DNA from: Desulfoferula mesophila | GTDB lineage: Bacteria > Desulfobacterota > Desulfarculia > Desulfarculales > Desulfarculaceae | Reading direction: 5' to 3' | Assembly: GCF_037076455.1 (NCBI RefSeq) | Contig: NZ_AP028679.1 | Location: forward strand, 2,495,501 to 2,559,500 | DNA: 64,000 nt | Part shown: positions 58,009 through 64,000 of the stretch, one piece after another | Layout of the letters: each line of letters opens with the position of its first letter | How positions within the stretch are numbered: the first letter of the stretch is position 1 | The notes under the pieces: model-generated | The model's input: the letters and a program-made list of their open reading frames with translations, nothing else | What the model was told of the DNA's origin: nothing | Database searches by the model: none | Translations under genes and position numbers: made by a program

Positions 58009-58848
58009 CTAGTGACCGCTCTGAGGGGCGGCCTGGGCAAACTTATTGTGGCGGGTTACATAGTTGTCGGCCTTTTTGCGCACCCATTCCCGCTTGGACA
58101 TGTAATACACCTTGGGGTTGGTGTGCAGGCGTTCCAACAAACGGAAGGTGTACTCGCTGGAGATCAGCTGGTGCACCTTGTGCTTGGGGTTCTGCAGCTG
58201 CCCGAAGGTGATGGCCCCGGAGGGGCAGGCCTCGGTGCAGGCGGTCTGGTAATCCATCTCGCCCACTTCGCCGCCGCTTACCAGGGCCTTGTTGCGGGCG
58301 GCCTGGTAACGCTGGTAGCAGAAGGTGCACTTTTCGGCCACGCCGCGCATGCGCGGGCTCACAAAGGGGCTCAGGGCGCGGGGGGTTCCCTTGGGCCAAG
58401 GCACGTCGTACCAGTTGAAGTAACGAGCGTGGTAAGGACAGGCCGCGACGCAGTACCGGCAGCCGATGCACCGAGTGGGAATCTGGCTGACGATGCCGGT
58501 TTCCTCGTCATAGTCGGTGGCCGTGGCCGGGCACACGCTCACGCAGGGGGTGTGGGCCGCCTCCTCCATGGGGTCTTCCTGGAAAAACGCCTGGCCCGGC
58601 GTGCCGGAGGTGCCGCCCTGGCAGTGCATGCAGGGCCGGGGGATGAAGGCCACCTCGGTGTCGGGGAAGGACTTGCCGTTGTCGATCTGATAGACCCGCA
58701 TCCAGGTGATGGAGCGGATCTTGTCGGTCTCGTCGTGCAAGACCCCGATGTTGTTTTCGCTCATGCAGGCCACCGAACAGGCGCCGCAACCGGTGCACTT
58801 GTCCAGGTCTATGACCATGCCGAATCTCATTACGTCTTTTCGCCACAT
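58009..58848 (-). CDS. qrcC: Menaquinone reductase iron-sulfur subunit QrcC
   Basis: A 279-aa periplasm-facing ferredoxin-type subunit (DmsB/PsrB family). Cys groups read C-T-G-C-G-A-C-x3-C near residue 18, C-M-H-C with C-V-S-V-C-P near 75-105, C-I-G-C-R-Y-C-x3-C-P near 128 and C-T-F-C with C-x3-C-P near 175-210, enough for up to four clusters. No signal peptide is present, so it is probably exported with the Tat-signal subunit QrcB. It is 18 bases ahead of qrcD. Confidence 0.9.
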   Translation of the reverse strand: MWRKDVMRFGMVIDLDKCTGCGACSVACMSENNIGVLHDETDKIRSITWMRVYQIDNGKSFPDTEVAFIPRPCMHCQGGTSGTPGQAFFQEDPMEEAAHTPCVSVCPATATDYDEETGIVSQIPTRCIGCRYCVAACPYHARYFNWYDVPWPKGTPRALSPFVSPRMRGVAEKCTFCYQRYQAARNKALVSGGEVGEMDYQTACTEACPSGAITFGQLQNPKHKVHQLISSEYTFRLLERLHTNPKVYYMSKREWVRKKADNYVTRHNKFAQAAPQSGH

Positions 58849-58858
58849 AGCTACTAAC

Positions 58859-61177
58859 CTACACCTTCTCGACGCTAACCGCGGTCAGCTCCCAGACTGG
58901 CAGACCGCTCATCGGATCGGTGGTCACCTTGGCCGCTCGGTTGAAGTTCATGCCCTTGCCCTCCACCTGGAAGCCGAAGGCGCTGTGCCCAAGGCCCACC
59001 GGCGCGTAGACCACGCCGGGAGCGGCGCCCGCGAACAGGCTCAGCTTGGCGGTAAGGCTGCCGGCCACCGAGTCCACCCGAATCAGGTCTCCCTCGTGCA
59101 GGTGCAGCTCATGGGCGGTTTCGGGGTTCATTTCCACCACCAGCTTGTCCATGTCGGCCAGCATGGTGTCGGGCAAGACCTTGACCATGTAGGGGGTGAT
59201 GGCGTCGCCGCCCCAGGTGGTCCTCAGCGAAGCCGCCGCGGTGAGCAGTAGAGGCATGCCGGTGCCCAGATCCTGGGCCGCCGCCGGGGGCTCCCAGTGG
59301 GGCAGGAAAGCCGCCTCCAAACCGCCGCCCACGCCCAGGTTGGCCACCATGCGCTGGAGCATGCCGGCGTTTTCCGCCCGGCTGGATATCAGCTTGAACA
59401 GGCTCATGCTGAAGAACTCGAAGCGGCCGCTGGGGGTGCGGTACTTCACCGGGCCGTAGGCCGGCTTTTCCTGCACCCAGAAGCTTTGCTCGGCCAACTG
59501 CTCGAAGTCGCCCAAGGCCTCGGTGCGGGCCGCCAGGACCTCTTGCATGTTCTTGAAGGGCAGTGCCTGGGCCGCCTTGCCGCCCAGGCGCGAGGCCACC
59601 TGCAACAGGACCTCGCCCGCGTCCTTGGCCTGGGGCACCGCCTTGATCAGGGGGCGGTGCAGGCCGTAGGAAGCCACCGGGCTGCCGTAGGGGGTGGTGC
59701 TGTCGCCCCAGCCCTCCAGCCAATGGGTGGTGGGCAAAACCAGGTCGGCCACCGCGGCGGATTCGTCCATGAAGGGGGTCAGGGCCACCACGAAGGGGGT
59801 CTTGCGGGCCAACTCCTCCATCACCCCGGCCTGGGGGCCGTTGTAGATGAAGTTGCCGCCCACCAGAAGCAGGGCCTTGAGGCTGTAGGGCTTGCCCTCC
59901 AGAGCCGCCTTGGCCAGGGCGTCGGGGTTGTTGGTGTCCAAACCACGGGCCGGGTTGACCAAAGGCTGCACGTTGCCCGTGATGGTGCTGGCGCCGATGG
60001 CCTTGAGCGGCAGTGGCTGCTGCACCAGCACGCCGCCGGGCTTGCCGATGTTGCCCTTGAGGGCGTTCAAGGCCAACACGGCCATGAAGTCGTACATGCG
60101 CCCGGGATCGCCGGAGTTGCCGGGCCCGCAGACCGCCACGGCCCGTTTGGCCTTGGCGAAGCCCGTGGTCAGCTTGACCAGCTTTTCCATGGGCACCCCG
60201 GCCAGTTGGGCCATCTGCTCGGGGCGGTAGGTGTTGAGCACGTGGCTCTTGAAGCCCTTGAAGTCGCCTTCGTCCTTAAAGCCGAAGGAGGCCCTAACCG
60301 CCGCCTGGTCGTAGAGACCCTGCTGGATCATGATGGAGCACATGGCCAGGGCCAAGGCTCCTTCGGTGCCCGGACGGCAGGCCAGCCACAGGTCGGCCTG
60401 GCTGGCGGTGACGCTGGCCCGTGACTCCACCTGGGCCAAGAAGCTCTTGTTCTTGGGGAAGCCACGCCAGGAGGCAAAGGCCTTGCGGGTGGCCACCGGC
60501 GAACCGAAGTTTTCCAACAGCGGGGTGCCGAAGGAAACCACGTAGTCGGAGTTGGCCAGGTCGAAGCCCAGGTCGGTCTGGCCCATCATGGCCAAGCCGG
60601 CCAGGGCCAGGGTTTCGCTGGCGCTGGGGGTGAAGGCCAGGTTGGGCGATCCCAAAGCGGCCATGAGGCTCAGCAACAGCTGGCCGGTGGCGCTCTCGGG
60701 GTCTTGGCCCAGGGCCGCGATTTTTTCCGGGGTGCCCTGCCTGACGATCTCGGCCAGGTTGCCGGCCAGGATGTCCAGGGCCTCGGGCCAGCTCAGCTTG
60801 CTGTAGCGCCCGGTGGCCCGGTTGCGCAAAAGCGGGGCGGTCACCCGGACGTCGTTGTTATACAGCAGTTGCAGGGCCGAGGCGTCCTGGGGAATCACGC
60901 CGCCCTTGCTCAAGGGGTGCTCGGGGTTGCCCTCCACCCGGATGGCCCGGGTGCCGTCCACCCTGCCCTGCACCAGCCGCGCCTTGGCGCCGGTGCCGGT
61001 CTGGGGGTTGACCACGTTGGCGAAGGCCACCGCACCGTCCTCGGGCACCGGAACCCAAGACCAGTTCTGGGTCCAGATGGCGGTGTCGTCCATGAGCTTA
61101 TACACCAGGGGGCTTGCGTGCACGCCCAGTACTCCACCCACGGCCAGCTTGATAAATGCTCGTCTATCCCATTGCAT
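58859..61177 (-). CDS. qrcB: Menaquinone reductase subunit QrcB (molybdopterin-oxidoreductase-like)
   Basis: A 772-aa protein of the molybdopterin oxidoreductase family. A Tat-type signal (W-D-R-R-A-F-I-K) opens the protein. The N-terminal four-Cys [4Fe-4S] motif of true family enzymes is missing, as is known for QrcB, which carries no molybdenum. The C-terminal molydop-binding fold is complete (H-E-L-H-L-H-E-G-D-L-I near residue 690). It is the large structural subunit of Qrc. Confidence 0.9.
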   Translation of the reverse strand: MQWDRRAFIKLAVGGVLGVHASPLVYKLMDDTAIWTQNWSWVPVPEDGAVAFANVVNPQTGTGAKARLVQGRVDGTRAIRVEGNPEHPLSKGGVIPQDASALQLLYNNDVRVTAPLLRNRATGRYSKLSWPEALDILAGNLAEIVRQGTPEKIAALGQDPESATGQLLLSLMAALGSPNLAFTPSASETLALAGLAMMGQTDLGFDLANSDYVVSFGTPLLENFGSPVATRKAFASWRGFPKNKSFLAQVESRASVTASQADLWLACRPGTEGALALAMCSIMIQQGLYDQAAVRASFGFKDEGDFKGFKSHVLNTYRPEQMAQLAGVPMEKLVKLTTGFAKAKRAVAVCGPGNSGDPGRMYDFMAVLALNALKGNIGKPGGVLVQQPLPLKAIGASTITGNVQPLVNPARGLDTNNPDALAKAALEGKPYSLKALLLVGGNFIYNGPQAGVMEELARKTPFVVALTPFMDESAAVADLVLPTTHWLEGWGDSTTPYGSPVASYGLHRPLIKAVPQAKDAGEVLLQVASRLGGKAAQALPFKNMQEVLAARTEALGDFEQLAEQSFWVQEKPAYGPVKYRTPSGRFEFFSMSLFKLISSRAENAGMLQRMVANLGVGGGLEAAFLPHWEPPAAAQDLGTGMPLLLTAAASLRTTWGGDAITPYMVKVLPDTMLADMDKLVVEMNPETAHELHLHEGDLIRVDSVAGSLTAKLSLFAGAAPGVVYAPVGLGHSAFGFQVEGKGMNFNRAAKVTTDPMSGLPVWELTAVSVEKV

Positions 61178-61207
61178 AAGGGTGTCTCCTTAGCATCCAG
61201 CCGACGC

Positions 61208-61822
61208 CTATTTGTGGCAAACGAAGCAGGCGCGGTTAACGCCGTTTTCGCTATGGCACTTGGCGCAGTCGTCCATTTTCATGCGGTGGGGCGGTCCGCC
61301 CAAGCCGATGGGCCCGGTTCCCCAGATGTCCCGGCTGTAACCCGTGAGGCGGTTGTACTCATAAGGCCGCAGCTTGGTGGTCTGGCCGTGGTCGGCGTGG
61401 CACTGGGCGCACTCCAACCCGGCGCTGGCCGTGTGGGCCGCATGGGAGAAGAACACGCAGTCGGGCTGACGGGAGTACACCAGCCAGGGAATGGGCTGGT
61501 TCTTCTTCAGGTACTCGTCAAAAGCCGCCTCATTTTTCCCATCGCCCATGAGCGAACCCGCCTCGTGACACTCCTTGCAGCTCTGGATGCTGGGAATGCC
61601 CGAAAATGAGCCGTCTTCCCGCAGGGTGTGACAGGACTTGCAACTGTCGCTGACCTGCTCCAAGTGCAGCTTGTGATTGAACTGCAACGGCTGCGCCTTC
61701 TCCGCGTAGAGAATGGTGGGGGTGGCCCAGAACCCGAAGGCGGAGCCTATCACCAGTCCCACGAAGAGAAGGATCCAGTCCGCACGCGACCGCTGTTTCT
61801 TTCCTTGCTGGTGCGATGACAT
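61208..61822 (-). CDS. qrcA: Menaquinone reductase multihaem cytochrome c subunit QrcA
   Basis: A 204-aa membrane-anchored cytochrome c. One N-terminal helix (about 17-37) is followed by five canonical C-x2-C-H sites (C-K-S-C-H, C-K-E-C-H, C-A-Q-C-H, C-A-K-C-H, C-F-V-C-H). QrcA of Desulfovibrio is described with six haems; the segment C-V-F-F-S-H-A-A-H here may hold a non-canonical sixth. It accepts electrons from type I cytochrome c3. ATG 61822 has AAGGAT upstream. It is the first gene of the operon. Confidence 0.9.
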   Translation of the reverse strand: MSSHQQGKKQRSRADWILLFVGLVIGSAFGFWATPTILYAEKAQPLQFNHKLHLEQVSDSCKSCHTLREDGSFSGIPSIQSCKECHEAGSLMGDGKNEAAFDEYLKKNQPIPWLVYSRQPDCVFFSHAAHTASAGLECAQCHADHGQTTKLRPYEYNRLTGYSRDIWGTGPIGLGGPPHRMKMDDCAKCHSENGVNRACFVCHK

Positions 61823-62034
61823 AAGATCCTTGCCTCTCGCTACTCTCGATTGCCTCAAACAGACTTGCGACCCATCCGCCGGTCATGGGTCTCCGGCGGC
61901 GGCCGATACTAAAAATGGTCAGGTACAACCAACCCTTGCCTCAGCGGGTGAACTTGTCCTTTCCGGCACAAAGGCCGGCCAAAAAACAAGTCCGACCAGG
62001 ACTGGAGCAAAATAGCAGCTAAACGCGGGCCCTG

Positions 62035-62502
62035 TCAACAAACATCCCCGCCAAAATCGGAGCTTATTCCTTCGCCTTGGGCCAGGCGGGCCGCCTTGAG
62101 AATCACCCTGTGGGTGTCGGGGGTCAGCTTAAAGCCATCCAGCCCCTCCAGACCGGTCCACAAGGCGGCGGCCGCGTCGTCGCCCGCGGTGGGCTCCAGG
62201 GGGAGCGCGTAACACAAAAAGTCAACCAGCACGTAGTGATATTCCACTCGCCCCTGGGAGTCGTGCAGGATGCGCTCGATCACCTCCACCACGGGCCCCA
62301 CCTCCACATCCAGGGAGGTTTCCTCGGCCACCTCCCGGGCGCAGGCCTGGACCAGGCTCTCGCCCAGCTCCACCCCGCCGCCGGGTATGGACCAGATGCC
62401 CTTGGAGGGCTCCCTGCCCCGCTGGACCAGCAGGACCTGGTCGCCGCTCAGGACCACCGCCCCTACGCCCACCACCGGCAGTTCGGGATAATGTCGGCCC
62501 AC
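62035..62502 (-). CDS. Nudix hydrolase
   Basis: A 155-aa Nudix protein. The Nudix box G-G-G-V-E-L-G-E-S-x7-R-E-V-A-E-E-T is complete near residues 41-62. It hydrolyses a nucleoside diphosphate-linked substrate, not determinable here. The apparent start is GTG at 62502, six bases after the stop of the UDP-glucuronate decarboxylase gene. Confidence 0.9.
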   Translation of the reverse strand: MGRHYPELPVVGVGAVVLSGDQVLLVQRGREPSKGIWSIPGGGVELGESLVQACAREVAEETSLDVEVGPVVEVIERILHDSQGRVEYHYVLVDFLCYALPLEPTAGDDAAAALWTGLEGLDGFKLTPDTHRVILKAARLAQGEGISSDFGGDVC

Positions 62503-62507
62503 GAGGG

Positions 62508-63446
<939 letters not shown>

Positions 63447-63606
63447 CTATTTTTCCTCCCGCCCCGCGAGGGATGCGGTTTAAATGTCCGATGCTGGCCG
63501 CATTATCCTAGAGGCGCGGTGACAGGTCAAGGCCGCTGAACTTGCCGAATACCCCCGGCCATGCTAAAAATTTAATGCATAATCATTTTTGCCAGCGAGG
63601 TGAGCA

Positions 63607-63813
63607 ATGGCCGGGGAAACGTGCCGCAACCATCCTGACCGCAAGTCGGTGGCCATGTGCCAAAAATACAGCCACGGCTACTGCTTGGATTGCCTGGAAA
63701 ACGACCCCCATTGCTCGGACCCGGACATTTATTGCAAATTCCGCGAGCAGTGCCTGGTCCACTTCCATTACAAAGAGCGCAAGCGGGAAGCGGCGAGAGC
63801 GGCCAGCGCATGA
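63607..63813 (+). CDS. Small Cys-rich zinc-binding-like protein
   Basis: A 68-aa protein with seven Cys and several His arranged like a B-box or treble-clef zinc finger: C-R-N-H-P, M-C-Q-K, Y-C-L-D-C-L, H-C-S-D, Y-C-K-F-R-E-Q-C. The ribosome site is GAGGTGAG. Its stop overlaps the start of the next gene (ATGA). I know similar unnamed proteins from sulfate reducers but no function. Confidence 0.8.
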   Translation: MAGETCRNHPDRKSVAMCQKYSHGYCLDCLENDPHCSDPDIYCKFREQCLVHFHYKERKREAARAASA

Positions 63814-64000
63814 GCAACCAAGCGCCTTTTTCAGATTTCATCAGATCCCTGCCCGAGGCGGCCCTGGGTCTCAAGGGGGTCACCGCCTACCTTTTGGCCG
63901 CCCCCCAGGGCCAGGCGGTCTTTTTCGACCTGCCCGCCGGGGCCTCGGTGCCCCTGCACAGCCATGGCGCCCAATGGGGCATCGTGGTGTCCGGCGAGTT
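63810..64000 (+). CDS. Cupin-domain protein, N-terminal part (cut by window edge)
   Basis: The first 63 codons are visible. After a short lead the sequence shows a cupin motif 1 (P-L-H-S-H-G-A-Q-W-G-I-V-V-S-G-E), with two His ligands for a metal. The start codon overlaps the stop of the Cys-rich gene, so the two are translationally coupled. Confidence 0.75.
   Translation, partial: MSNQAPFSDFIRSLPEAALGLKGVTAYLLAAPQGQAVFFDLPAGASVPLHSHGAQWGIVVSGE

Overview
The window is high-GC chromosomal DNA, apart from one AT-rich island. It most likely comes from a sulfate-reducing member of the Desulfobacterota (former Deltaproteobacteria), plausibly a Desulfarculales-like lineage. The evidence is a Qrc-type menaquinone reductase operon (56.5-61.8 kb), futalosine-pathway menaquinone genes (mqnE/mqnC/deaminase), an Aquifex-type aconitase, a four-subunit 2-oxoacid:ferredoxin oxidoreductase, several sigma-54 activators and small Cys-rich proteins of the PxxKW kind. 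Lineage is inferred from gene content, not from a marker gene.

Layout. 1-11.3 kb (minus strand) is one long envelope operon in transcription order lysS, lolC/E, lolD, bamA, skp, lpxD, fabZ, lpxA, lpxI, a Gfo/Idh oxidoreductase and lpxB (cut by the window edge). 11.3-14.4 kb holds a PxxKW protein, an aspartate-type aminotransferase, and a TPP riboswitch with terminator in front of a sulfide-type thi4. 14.4-16.5 kb is a broken dicarboxylate symporter/solute-binding fusion. 16.6-23.7 kb carries HIT, GAF/HisKA, nitrilase, AI-2E-type permease, glgC and a large GAF protein. 23.7-28.1 kb is fabD plus a VorB-type oxidoreductase operon and an XRE-cupin regulator.

28.1-31.5 kb is an AT-rich foreign island holding a retron: a recognisable msr-msd ncRNA, a nucleoside-deoxyribosyltransferase-like effector (St85/Ec86 type) and a reverse transcriptase. 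The effector is split by a complete IS3-family (IS407-type) element with a 4-bp target duplication. Removing the element and one repeat copy restores a single 326-codon reading frame. This is the most notable system in the window.

31.6-36.1 kb has an RRM RNA-binding protein and an acyl-CoA dehydrogenase/DUF35/thiolase cluster led by an XRE-cupin regulator with an operator-like inverted repeat at its promoter. 36.4-39.9 kb is a ZraP-like protein with a sigma-54 promoter, followed by a ZraS/ZraR-like pair. 40.2-49 kb includes an EndoQ-like PHP/UvrD helicase fusion, an orphan sigma-54 activator, a Lon-family protease, a degenerate receiver, and a small Cys protein behind a textbook sigma-54 promoter with two upstream enhancer-like repeats. 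49.1-54.7 kb is aconitase followed by menaquinone genes under twin palindromes. 55-64 kb is lepB, a HAD phosphatase, the qrc operon with an extra 53-codon membrane gene, Nudix, UDP-glucuronate decarboxylase, and two small or partial genes at the edge.

Functionally the window links envelope assembly, respiratory quinone synthesis and reduction, and ferredoxin-linked carbon metabolism. No rRNA, tRNA or CRISPR array was seen by eye.
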